A stretch of 5,253 nucleotides of DNA from Halieaceae bacterium (lineage in GTDB: Bacteria; Pseudomonadota; Gammaproteobacteria; Pseudomonadales; Halieaceae), in the NCBI GenBank assembly GCA_018666295.1, contig JABIZW010000079.1, positions 1 to 5,253 of the forward strand, in the 5' to 3' direction. A program made the translations under genes and the position numbers. The first letter of the stretch is position 1. Every line of letters starts with the position of its first letter. Below are positions 1 to 5,253 of the stretch, in pieces. The notes beneath the pieces are model-generated. The model ran no database searches, had not been told where the DNA came from, and was given only the letters and a program-made list of their open reading frames with translations.

Positions 1-453
1 GACAACAAGCGCGCCCTGCTCTGACCTGATGGGCCAGGCATCCGGTGCAACTGCGCTTGGAAGTGCGTCAATCGCAAGTTGCGTAATCGCGAGCCCAGCG
101 CAAACATCATTGAGCGCTTCAGATCGGAGGGTATCGGGCAATACAAGGCGCTTCACACCCGTAACAGACAAACAATGTGCCAATTCGTCTGCGCTCGCAT
201 GAACGCTCAGCGGCACGGCAACACCCCCTGCCGCCACGACCCCAATAATTAGCGCGGCGTAATCGAAACTTGCCGGGTAAAGAAACCCAACCCGTTCCTC
301 GTAGAGTGAGTCGGCGCCATCCAAGAGCCCTCCAACAACACGGTTAACGCGCGCGCTAAGACCCGAGTAACTCAGTATTTGATCTGAGTCGATAAGGGCG
401 GTCCGATCATCACCGTTCTCTATATGAGGAAACCACAAGCATTTGTCAGTCAT
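1..453 (-). CDS. AMP-forming acyl-CoA synthetase/ligase, N-terminal part (cut by left edge)
   Basis: The reading frame is open from an ATG at 453 to the window edge, giving 151 codons without a stop. Enzymes of this family adenylate a carboxylic acid with ATP and then form its CoA thioester in the cytoplasm. The sequence shows the usual N-terminal segment of the ANL superfamily: a TALIDSDQILSYSGLSARVNR stretch (residues 18-38) where these enzymes typically carry 'ALID..ILTY.EL...VNR', then a RVGFLYPASFDYAALIIG segment (54-71) and AAGGVAVPL (74-82). The frame ends at EQGALVV, just where the ATP-binding loop (T/SSGTTG.PKG) would begin, so the catalytic core lies outside the window. The wording recalls the malonyl-CoA synthetase/ACSF3-like branch, but substrate cannot be assigned. 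The start codon overlaps the end of the transporter gene by 8 bases (446-453), which suggests translational coupling. I see no strong Shine-Dalgarno of its own. Confidence 0.85.
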   Translation of the reverse strand, partial: MTDKCLWFPHIENGDDRTALIDSDQILSYSGLSARVNRVVGGLLDGADSLYEERVGFLYPASFDYAALIIGVVAAGGVAVPLSVHASADELAHCLSVTGVKRLVLPDTLRSEALNDVCAGLAITQLAIDALPSAVAPDAWPIRSEQGALVV

Positions 454-1762
454 CTTGGACGAAAACCCAGAGCAGCAAACCGCCCAGCGCCAGCGGTATT
501 GCGAAGAGCGAAAACAGGGCGTACATACCCCAACCTGCGGAGAGTAATGCTGCCGCAAGTAACGGTGAGGCGATGGCACCAGTGCGACCGAGCCCTGCGG
601 CCCACCCAACGCCCGCGGCTCGAATCTCATTGGGATAAACGCGCGTTGCAAGTGCGTACAGACAGGTAAAACCGCCGTGCAAAAAGAAGCCTCCAGCAAA
701 CATCAGCCGCATCAATGCACCGAGCTCCTGAGGCTCAGTCAGACCGACAAAGGCGAGAACGGCTCCAGCGCCCAGAAAAAAAAGCGATAATAGCGGCACC
801 AAGGGTAATCGGGTAGTGAGTGCGGCAAGCACTAAAATGCCCGGAATCGCGCCGAGATTAAAACCCGTCAGCGCTTCGATGCCCTGTACTCGGGTGTAGC
901 CCGAGTCAACAAATAGGGTGGGAATCCATGACAACATAAAGTACATGGCGAGAAAACCCATGAAGTAGACGCCCCAAAGCACCAACGTCTTTAATCGGCG
1001 CTCCGGCGTTAAAATTTGTGCGACAGGGATCGTATTGGGTGGGTGGACCAAGCTGGGTAGACCCATTACACCCTTCCGATTCATTCTCAAGAGAAGTCGA
1101 TTAACCTCGTCCTCCCGCTCCGGTCTCTGCCCTCTTTGACTCGCGAGAAACTCAGGGGACTCGGGTAAAAGGGCCCAGGTCACCACTGCAATAGTCAGTG
1201 TTAATAGGCCGCCTGCGGTAAATACTGCAGTCCAACCTAACTGCGGAATAAGTGCGTTAGCCATAGGGCCGGCCAAGATCGCGCCAACCGGGTAGCCCAT
1301 TACCACGAGCGATACCGCAAGACTTTTCAACCGGTGGGGCATGAATTCTGAGGCGAGCGCCGGTGCACAACCGAAAATCACACCGATACCCAGACCTGAT
1401 ACAAAGCGCAGCAACGCAAACACAGCGACTGACTCGGTGTGCGCAATCCATCGGACCGCGATCATACTCAGGCCAACCAAGAACATCGCCGAGACAAGCA
1501 GCAGGCGCCGACCCAAGCGATCGGACAGGGGGGCAAGACCCGCCGCGCCAATTGCCATGCCAAAGAGCGCCGCACTAAACAGTGGGCCAAGCGTCGCTCG
1601 CTCAAGACCCCACGCCGTCGCCACACTTGGTGCCGTCACTGACATAGCGACGACATCGATACCATCGGCCAGGTTTAAAAGAAAACCTAGTAAAATCACT
1701 AGCCACATGATCGGTACCACGGGGCCTTCATCGATGCGCGCTCTGACTAACTCGGCACTCAT
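446..1762 (-). CDS. MFS transporter, aromatic acid:H+ symporter (AAHS)-like
   Basis: This 438-residue protein is the expected size for a 12-helix Major Facilitator carrier of the inner membrane. Hydrophobic segments fill the sequence, with a hydrophilic central loop at about 207-245. The first helix carries DGID (33-36), matching the DGxD signature of PcaK/BenK-type aromatic acid symporters. The helix 2-3 loop has the MFS motif A, GLAPLSDRLGRR (75-86). LPESPEFL (199-206) follows helix 6, and YPNEIRAAGVGWAAGLGR (376-393) matches the C-terminal signature typical of AAHS members. The ATG at 1762 is preceded by AAGGA with a 6-base spacer. The gene overlaps the downstream acyl-CoA synthetase by 8 bases, so the two are very likely one operon, consistent with proton-driven uptake of an aromatic or other carboxylic acid for CoA activation. 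The family is confident. The substrate, and even direction of transport, is inference. Confidence 0.9.
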   Translation of the reverse strand: MSAELVRARIDEGPVVPIMWLVILLGFLLNLADGIDVVAMSVTAPSVATAWGLERATLGPLFSAALFGMAIGAAGLAPLSDRLGRRLLLVSAMFLVGLSMIAVRWIAHTESVAVFALLRFVSGLGIGVIFGCAPALASEFMPHRLKSLAVSLVVMGYPVGAILAGPMANALIPQLGWTAVFTAGGLLTLTIAVVTWALLPESPEFLASQRGQRPEREDEVNRLLLRMNRKGVMGLPSLVHPPNTIPVAQILTPERRLKTLVLWGVYFMGFLAMYFMLSWIPTLFVDSGYTRVQGIEALTGFNLGAIPGILVLAALTTRLPLVPLLSLFFLGAGAVLAFVGLTEPQELGALMRLMFAGGFFLHGGFTCLYALATRVYPNEIRAAGVGWAAGLGRTGAIASPLLAAALLSAGWGMYALFSLFAIPLALGGLLLWVFVQDD

Positions 1763-1768
1763 GTTCCA

Positions 1769-1773
1769 TCCTT
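1769..1773 (-). promoter_or_regulatory. Shine-Dalgarno of the MFS transporter
   Basis: The minus strand reads AAGGA here, 6 bases before the ATG at 1762. This supports the chosen start of the transporter. Confidence 0.65.
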
Positions 1774-1828
1774 TTGCAGCGTCGGTCTAAAAATCACAGC
1801 GGATCAAGAGCAACAACCTGAGACGGCA

Positions 1829-1858
1829 ATCATAAAACGAAACACCTCTAGCTGTCCG
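1829..1858 (-). promoter_or_regulatory. Possible sigma-70 promoter for the transporter-ligase operon
   Basis: On the minus strand, CGGACA (1853-1858, 4 of 6 bases of the -35 consensus) is separated by 18 bases from TATGAT (1829-1834, 5 of 6 of the -10 consensus). It lies in the 135-base gap between coq7 and the transporter, where a promoter would be expected if the transporter is not read through from coq7. I see no clear rho-independent terminator in this gap. Found by eye, so weak evidence. Confidence 0.3.
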
Positions 1859-1897
1859 TCGAGATCGGCGTCTTACTGACGATGAATGACTGAAGAC

Positions 1898-2437
1898 TTA
1901 AATTTTTCGGGCGATCTTGACCGCCTGCTCAGACCCGAAGCTGACGAGCGAGCACCAGGCACTCAGTAACGTAGAGCGTTGTGACGCTTCAGATCCAGCG
2001 TCGTCTCGGTGAGACGCCTCATCTGAGCAAAATTGACGAATTGCAGAAAACAAAACAGCATCACCGTACTCATCGAGCGCCGGGTACTGGGATTCGTAGT
2101 GCTGCACAACAAAGGTTTCAACCGCCTCGATTGAGGCATAGACCCAGCGCGCTCCCCCCAGGGCAGACACCGCACCGAGAATGAAACCCGATAAACGCCA
2201 TAACGGCAAAAGAAGGCTCTTGTGGCCCGAGGACAACCAGTCCTCAAAGAACGCGAGGTGCTCCTGCTCGGTCGTCAAATGATGCTCAGCAAAAGACCGA
2301 ATATCCCCGTCAGCAGAAAGCGCTAGGATCCCCTTATAAATCCACACCGCACCCGTTTCACCGGCGTGGTTTGAACGCATCTCCCCCGCTAAATACGGTG
2401 GCAGCGCTGACGCTTTTTTGAGTGATGCACAGTTCAT
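1898..2437 (-). CDS. coq7: Coq7-family demethoxyubiquinone hydroxylase (di-iron)
   Basis: This 179-residue protein has the layout of Coq7/Cat5, the di-iron monooxygenase that hydroxylates the C6 position of demethoxyubiquinone in ubiquinone synthesis at the inner membrane. Visible motifs in order are NHAGETGA with E27, EQEHLAFF with E57 and H60 (ExxH), IEAVETFVVQHYESQ with E104/E107, and DEASH with E140 and H143 (second ExxH). The 30-residue gap from E27 to E57 fits the family. A hydrophobic stretch at about 75-95 fits the membrane-associated part. The length is that of the short Coq7 type, without the longer N-terminus of many beta/gammaproteobacterial homologues. The family's usual DHAGE reads NHAGE here. 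The ATG at 2437 has no good Shine-Dalgarno, but no better start is seen nearby. It follows ald on the same strand after 43 bases. The family is confident. That it is the organism's main ubiquinone hydroxylase is inferred. Confidence 0.9.
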   Translation of the reverse strand: MNCASLKKASALPPYLAGEMRSNHAGETGAVWIYKGILALSADGDIRSFAEHHLTTEQEHLAFFEDWLSSGHKSLLLPLWRLSGFILGAVSALGGARWVYASIEAVETFVVQHYESQYPALDEYGDAVLFSAIRQFCSDEASHRDDAGSEASQRSTLLSAWCSLVSFGSEQAVKIARKI

Positions 2438-2464
2438 AGTGGGCTGAGTAAGGACAGTGACCGC

Positions 2465-2492
2465 ACTATAACGAATGTGCTCACACTTTCAG
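2465..2492 (-). promoter_or_regulatory. Possible sigma-70 promoter for coq7
   Basis: On the minus strand, CTGAAA (2487-2492, 4 of 6) lies 16 bases before TATAGT (2465-2470, 5 of 6). The -35 hexamer falls inside the last codons of ald and the -10 in the 43-base gap. Transcription would start about 20 bases before the coq7 ATG. This would let coq7 be expressed apart from the regulated ald gene. Confidence 0.3.
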
Positions 2493-3596
2493 TGCGTCTT
2501 CCGGTGAGACGGTATCAAAGTTGAACGCTTCCCCGACACCTTGATGCGTCAGCCTGCCGGCATATACGTTCAAACCTAACGCGAAGTGTGGGTCTGATCT
2601 CAGGGCATCGAGGCCACGATCAGCAAGGCGCATCACATAGGGAAGAGTGGCATTCGTGAGGGCCAACGTTGCTGTGCGTGCAACGCCGCCGGGCATGTTC
2701 GCCACACAGTAGTGCACCACACCCTCTATCTCGTAAGTCGGGTCTTCGTAGGAGGTCGCTCGTGACGTCTCGAAACACCCCCCTTGATCAATCGCAACGT
2801 CGACCATAACACTGCCTTTTTGCAGTTTACGAACAAGATCTAGGCCCACTAACTTTGGCGCTGCGGCGCCCGGAATAAGCACCGCGCCGATAATGAGATC
2901 CGCATCCAGAACCTGCTCTTCGAGCGCAGCAGCACTTGACCAGACAGTCTCGACACGGCCCATGAAAATATCATCCAGGTAGCGAAGTCGATCCAAAGAC
3001 CGATCGAGCACAACAACCCGTGCGCCCATACCTTGTGCCACACGCGCGGCATTTGTCCCAACAACACCTCCCCCGATGACCACAACCTTGGCAGGTGCCA
3101 CACCCGGCACACCACCAAGCAAGACGCCACGTCCACCACTGGACTTCTTTAAAAAGTCGCCGCCTGCCTGCGCAGCAAGACGACCGGCGATCTCTGACAT
3201 CGGTGCCAACAGTGGGAGTCCGCCAGTCGTCCCTTCCACCGTCTCATAGGCAATGCAGGTCGCACCGCTTTCGAGCAGCAAATCGGTTTGAAGGCGGTCA
3301 GCCGCAAGGTGTAAATAGGTGAACAAGATCTGTCCCGGTCGCAGCTGACGGCACTCGTCGGGCTGAGGTTCTTTGACCTTTATGATCAAGTCGCATTCTC
3401 GGAAGATCGTCGAGGGCACATCAACAAGACTCGCGCCAGCGGCGGCGTAGTCTGCGTCCAGAAAACCTGCCCCCTCGCCTGCCTTGGTCTCGACCATCAC
3501 CTCGTGTCCATGACGAACAAGCTCAATCACACCTGCGGGCGGGAGTCCAACACGGTACTCGTGATTCTTGATTTCTCTCGGTACACCAATACGCAT
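2481..3596 (-). CDS. ald: Alanine dehydrogenase
   Basis: This 371-residue cytoplasmic enzyme is full length for Ald (EC 1.4.1.1), which interconverts L-alanine + NAD+ and pyruvate + ammonia + NADH. It opens with the family signature MRIGVPREIKNHEYRVGL. The substrate and catalytic residues known from characterised Ald proteins sit at their usual numbers: R15, K75 (in KVKEPQ), H96 (in YLHLA) and D270 (in AIDQGG). The NAD fold is clear: GGGVVG (175-180, GxGxxG) and D198 at the end of the following strand. No truncation or missing residue is seen, so it should be active. The ATG at 3596 is preceded by GAGGA with a 9-base spacer. It is divergent from an Lrp/AsnC-type regulator across a 162-base region rich in repeats, the arrangement seen for AldR-controlled ald genes. 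Alanine-responsive control is therefore likely but inferred. Confidence 0.97.
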   Translation of the reverse strand: MRIGVPREIKNHEYRVGLPPAGVIELVRHGHEVMVETKAGEGAGFLDADYAAAGASLVDVPSTIFRECDLIIKVKEPQPDECRQLRPGQILFTYLHLAADRLQTDLLLESGATCIAYETVEGTTGGLPLLAPMSEIAGRLAAQAGGDFLKKSSGGRGVLLGGVPGVAPAKVVVIGGGVVGTNAARVAQGMGARVVVLDRSLDRLRYLDDIFMGRVETVWSSAAALEEQVLDADLIIGAVLIPGAAAPKLVGLDLVRKLQKGSVMVDVAIDQGGCFETSRATSYEDPTYEIEGVVHYCVANMPGGVARTATLALTNATLPYVMRLADRGLDALRSDPHFALGLNVYAGRLTHQGVGEAFNFDTVSPEDALKV

Positions 3597-3605
3597 ACGT
3601 CACAT

Positions 3606-3610
3606 TCCTC
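3606..3610 (-). promoter_or_regulatory. Shine-Dalgarno of ald
   Basis: The minus strand reads GAGGA, 9 bases before the ald ATG at 3596. The spacing is slightly long but acceptable, and supports this start. Confidence 0.6.
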
Positions 3611-3611
3611 A

Positions 3612-3626
3612 ATCGAATAGGCCTTA
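3612..3626. repeat. 15-base element, copy 1 (ald side)
   Basis: ATCGAATAGGCCTTA here is repeated with one mismatch at 3745-3759, next to the start of the divergent regulator gene. This copy lies in the ald 5' leader, just downstream of the proposed ald -10 box, and contains the perfect 6-base palindrome AGGCCT (3619-3624). Its placement at both gene starts suggests a regulator binding site. Confidence 0.5.
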
Positions 3627-3631
3627 ATATA
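3626..3631 (-). promoter_or_regulatory. Likely -10 box of the ald promoter
   Basis: The minus strand reads TATATT (5 of 6 of the -10 consensus). No convincing -35 hexamer is found 16-18 bases upstream. That space is instead occupied by the repeat structure at 3636-3659. A weak -35 plus an adjacent operator would suit a promoter that needs an activator. Transcription would start near 3619, giving a leader of about 20 bases. Confidence 0.4.
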
Positions 3632-3635
3632 ACTC

Positions 3636-3659
3636 AGGCGATAAGGCGATATTACGCCT
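3636..3659. promoter_or_regulatory. Candidate Lrp/AsnC-type operator upstream of ald
   Basis: Two perfect head-to-tail copies of AGGCGATA occupy 3636-3643 and 3644-3651. The second copy also forms an inverted repeat: AGGCG (3644-3648), the AT-only spacer ATATTA, then CGCCT (3655-3659). A 16-base site with short arms and an AT-rich centre fits the general shape of Lrp-family boxes. It sits immediately upstream of the proposed ald -10 box, over the -35 position. The direct reading is the repeats. The operator role is inferred from location and from the neighbouring regulator gene. Confidence 0.5.
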
Positions 3660-3700
3660 CAAAATAAAGCGAAATAGCGGTATTTAATGGTCTTTAGCAG

Positions 3701-3729
3701 TCGATTCGATTGATTTATTCTTATATATT
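3701..3729 (+). promoter_or_regulatory. Possible promoter of the Lrp/AsnC regulator
   Basis: TATATT (3724-3729, 5 of 6 of the -10 consensus) follows a poor -35, TCGATT (3701-3706, 3 of 6), with 17-base spacing. Transcription would start near 3736, about 23 bases before the ATG. The -35 region overlaps an inverted copy of the repeated core, ATTCGATT (3704-3711), and a perfect TTGATCAA palindrome (3728-3735) overlaps the end of the -10, so self-regulation is plausible. Confidence 0.4.
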
Positions 3730-3744
3730 GATCAAAACGACTTC

Positions 3745-3760
3745 ATCGAATAAGCCTTAT
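3745..3760. repeat. 15-base element, copy 2, over the regulator's start codon
   Basis: ATCGAATAAGCCTTA (3745-3759) matches the copy at 3612-3626 in 14 of 15 bases. Within it, ATAAG-C-CTTAT (3750-3760) is a perfect 5-base dyad around one central base, and its last bases are the first two bases of the regulator's ATG (3759-3761). A protein bound here could block transcription elongation or ribosome access, consistent with autoregulation. Confidence 0.5.
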
Positions 3761-4220
3761 GAGCACGCTCTCCCGAACTGATCGAAAAATCCTAGCGCTC
3801 CTGCAAAAAGACGGACGTATGAGCGTTGCTGAAATTGGACGACAGGTGGGTCTGACCGCATCACCTTGCGCTGAGCGAATAAGGCGACTCGAAAACCAGG
3901 GCGTTATCACGGGTTACTTCGCGCGACTGGCACCGGCAAAACTGGATGCAGGGCTTGTGGTCTTCGTACAAGTCGCATTGCAGCGAACGTCTGGCAACGC
4001 CTTTAAGGCGTTTACCGATGCAATTGAGATCATTCCAGAAGTCGAGGAATGTCACCTTGTATCGGGCGAATTTGATTTTCTTGTCAAGGCGAGAGTTAAA
4101 GACATGACGCACTATAAAAACCTGCTGGCCGGCTCTCTGCTGCAACTACCGAATGTACAAGAGTCAAAAAGTTATCCGGTCATGGAATCCGTGGTTCAGC
4201 GATCGGGAATCCGGCTTTGA
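3759..4220 (+). CDS. Lrp/AsnC family transcriptional regulator
   Basis: This 153-residue protein has the standard two-part design of feast/famine regulators. A winged helix-turn-helix spans about 4-60: SRTDRKILALLQKDGRMS, then AEIGRQVGLTASPCAERIRRLENQGVITGY (24-53), which contains the recognition helix and the family's SPC..R..RLE pattern. The effector-binding RAM domain (about 66-145) includes VSGEFDFLVKA (101-111), the loop that usually contacts the amino-acid ligand and forms the oligomer interface. Length is typical. It is divergent from ald and is best read as an AldR-like, amino-acid-sensing local regulator of ald and itself. The ligand is probably alanine or another amino acid, by inference. 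The ATG at 3759 lacks an obvious Shine-Dalgarno and overlaps a palindromic repeat. The start is chosen because the protein begins as family members do. The AbgB-like gene follows after 68 bases on the same strand. Confidence 0.95.
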   Translation: MSTLSRTDRKILALLQKDGRMSVAEIGRQVGLTASPCAERIRRLENQGVITGYFARLAPAKLDAGLVVFVQVALQRTSGNAFKAFTDAIEIIPEVEECHLVSGEFDFLVKARVKDMTHYKNLLAGSLLQLPNVQESKSYPVMESVVQRSGIRL

Positions 4221-4238
4221 CCGCGGTGAAATTGGAAG

Positions 4239-4258
4239 GCACAGTTGTGTGCGGCACA
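4239..4258 (+). other. Overlapping short inverted repeats between regulator and peptidase
   Basis: GCACA (4239-4243), TGTGC (4248-4252) and GCACA again (4254-4258) allow two mutually exclusive short hairpins in the 68-base gap. No T-run follows, so I do not call it a terminator. It may be a weak RNA structure or chance. Confidence 0.25.
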
Positions 4259-4277
4259 TATTGCGCTTAATTCACTC

Positions 4278-4281
4278 GAGG
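4278..4281 (+). promoter_or_regulatory. Shine-Dalgarno of the M20 amidohydrolase
   Basis: GAGG lies 7 bases before the ATG at 4289. This good spacing supports a start that includes the signal peptide. Confidence 0.65.
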
Positions 4282-4288
4282 TCTTTCT

Positions 4289-5253
4289 ATGAAATGCGTC
4301 ACCCGCCTGCTTTTTGTCGTTCAGTCGCTAGTTTTTAGCCTTTCTTGTTTCGCAACGGCCAGCGAGGAGGTGCTGACGAGTATCGAAAGTCGCGCGCAAC
4401 AGTTAACCGATTTAAGCGACCGCATATGGGATCTGGCAGAGGTGGGTTATCAAGAAACACTGTCGAGTAATGCACTCAAAGACGCGTTGGTGGCGGAGGG
4501 GTTTTCTATTGAAAGCGGTGTCGCCTCGATCCCTACTGCCTTTGTTGCCAGTTATGGCTCGGGAGAGCCCGTCATCGCAATCATGGGTGAGTTCGACGCC
4601 CTTCCGGGCATCAGTCAAGCCGCCGTTCCCGTCGCGCAAAAGATTGACGGAAAAAAAGCCGCGCACGCCTGTGGGCATCATTTATTTGGAGCCGGCTCGG
4701 CGGGCGCAGCAATTGCCGTCAAAGAGTGGCTGGATCGCACCGAAACATCAGGCACCGTTCAATTTTTTGGAACCCCCGCAGAAGAAGGCGGCTCTGGCAA
4801 GGTCTACATGGTGCGTGCCGGTCTGTTTGACGACGTAGACACCGTCATTCACTGGCACCCCTCCTCTATCAATTCAGCCGACTCAGCGAGCACCTTGGCG
4901 AACCGGTCTGCGAAATTCACCTTTACCGGCGTCTCGTCACACGCCGCGTCCGCCCCCGAGCGCGGACGGTCTGCTCTTGATGCCATTGAATCCATGAATT
5001 TCATGGTCAACCTGTTACGTGAGCACGTCCCCGCCTCCACCCGACTCCACTATGTAATTACTAACGGCGGAGCAACACCCAACGTGGTCCCAAATACTGC
5101 AGAGTCTTTTTATTACGTTAGACATCCTAATGAGAACGCGCTGCGGGACATCTGGGATCGCGTAGTGGCGACGGCTGATGCAGCGGCAATGGGGACGGGC
5201 ACCACCATGGATTATGAGGTGATTCACGGCAATTACAGTGTTTTACCGAACGA
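4289..5253 (+). CDS. Exported M20-family amidohydrolase, AbgB-like (cut by right edge)
   Basis: The frame is open from ATG 4289 to the window end, 321 complete codons. AbgB-type proteins are about 480 residues, so roughly the last third is missing. Residues 1-24 form a Sec signal peptide: a short positively charged start, a hydrophobic core (LLFVVQSLVFSLSCF) and an ATA-SE cleavage site after A24. The mature part follows AbgB closely: GEFDALPGISQ (100-110, D103), HACGHHLFGAGSAGAA (126-141, metal ligands C128 and H130), GTPAEEGGSGK (161-171, catalytic E165 and metal ligand E166), VRAGLFDDVD (175-184) and HWHP (188-191, H190). The dimerisation domain starts near 205 with H218 in SSHAA. The last family histidine lies beyond the edge. 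M20D enzymes hydrolyse N-acyl or aminobenzoyl amino acids and small peptides. AbgB itself cleaves p-aminobenzoyl-glutamate in the cytoplasm with AbgA. Export here suggests a different, periplasmic substrate. The specific substrate is unknown. Confidence 0.92.
   Translation, partial: MKCVTRLLFVVQSLVFSLSCFATASEEVLTSIESRAQQLTDLSDRIWDLAEVGYQETLSSNALKDALVAEGFSIESGVASIPTAFVASYGSGEPVIAIMGEFDALPGISQAAVPVAQKIDGKKAAHACGHHLFGAGSAGAAIAVKEWLDRTETSGTVQFFGTPAEEGGSGKVYMVRAGLFDDVDTVIHWHPSSINSADSASTLANRSAKFTFTGVSSHAASAPERGRSALDAIESMNFMVNLLREHVPASTRLHYVITNGGATPNVVPNTAESFYYVRHPNENALRDIWDRVVATADAAAMGTGTTMDYEVIHGNYSVLPN

Noticed and set aside
1341..1790. 149-codon open frame on the plus strand
   Set aside because: It lies antisense to the well-supported MFS gene. 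Its product is rich in R/P/S/A with no recognisable domain, as expected for a shadow frame.
2461..2473. AGTG-CGGT-CACT dyad between ald and coq7 as a terminator
   Set aside because: The 4-base stem has no T-run. It is too weak to support termination.
3861..4145. 94-codon minus-strand open frame inside the regulator gene
   Set aside because: It is fully antisense to a clear Lrp/AsnC protein and has no domain or ribosome site.
4239..4258. Hairpin after the regulator gene as a rho-independent terminator
   Set aside because: The stem is only 5 base pairs and no T-run follows.
4153..4338. 61-codon plus-strand open frame bridging the regulator end and the M20 start
   Set aside because: It overlaps two real genes in another frame and shows no domain. 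It is best explained as chance.
4340..4351. Possible lipoprotein signal (Cys20) in the M20 protein
   Set aside because: The residues before Cys20 are S-L-S, with serine at -3 where lipoboxes need L/V/I. The ATA site four residues later fits signal peptidase I better.
4412..4838. Open frames on both strands within the M20 gene
   Set aside because: Both overlap the motif-bearing AbgB-like frame, and their products resemble no known family.
1..5253. A new defence system, mobile element or CRISPR-like array
   Set aside because: All genes are recognisable metabolic, transport or regulatory families, and no spaced repeats, transposase or integrase is present.

Overview
The window looks like a piece of a Gammaproteobacterial chromosome, probably from a marine heterotroph. 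The evidence is a Coq7-type ubiquinone hydroxylase, an Lrp/AsnC regulator divergent from alanine dehydrogenase, an aromatic-acid-type MFS carrier joined to an acyl-CoA ligase, moderate GC and dense coding. The lineage is inferred from gene content and not proven. I see no rRNA, tRNA, CRISPR array, insertion sequence or phage gene.

Left part, minus strand (1-1762): an AAHS-like MFS transporter is followed by an AMP-forming acyl-CoA synthetase whose start codon lies inside the transporter's last codons (8-base overlap). The ligase runs off the left edge. Together they look like a 'bring in a carboxylic acid, then make its CoA thioester' pair. The substrate cannot be read from the sequence.

Middle, minus strand (1898-3596): alanine dehydrogenase (ald) with every canonical catalytic residue, then after 43 bases a compact Coq7-family di-iron hydroxylase. 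Coq7 may be read through from ald or use its own promoter at the end of ald.

Control region (3597-3758): a 162-base, AT-rich divergent intergenic region between ald and an Lrp/AsnC regulator. It contains a 15-base element repeated at both gene starts (14 of 15 bases identical), an inverted partial copy between them, a perfect tandem 8-base repeat and an AT-centred inverted repeat just upstream of the likely ald -10 box. This is the richest non-coding structure in the window. It suggests that the regulator controls both ald and itself.

Right part, plus strand (3759-5253): the Lrp/AsnC regulator, then after 68 bases an M20-family amidohydrolase closely resembling AbgB (p-aminobenzoyl-glutamate hydrolase subunit B) but carrying an N-terminal Sec signal peptide. 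It is cut by the right edge. Ald, the regulator and the peptidase plausibly form an amino-acid/peptide scavenging neighbourhood.

No gene-free stretch exceeds 300 bases. I found no convincing new biological system. The best leads are the operator architecture between ald and the regulator, and the exported AbgB-like enzyme.
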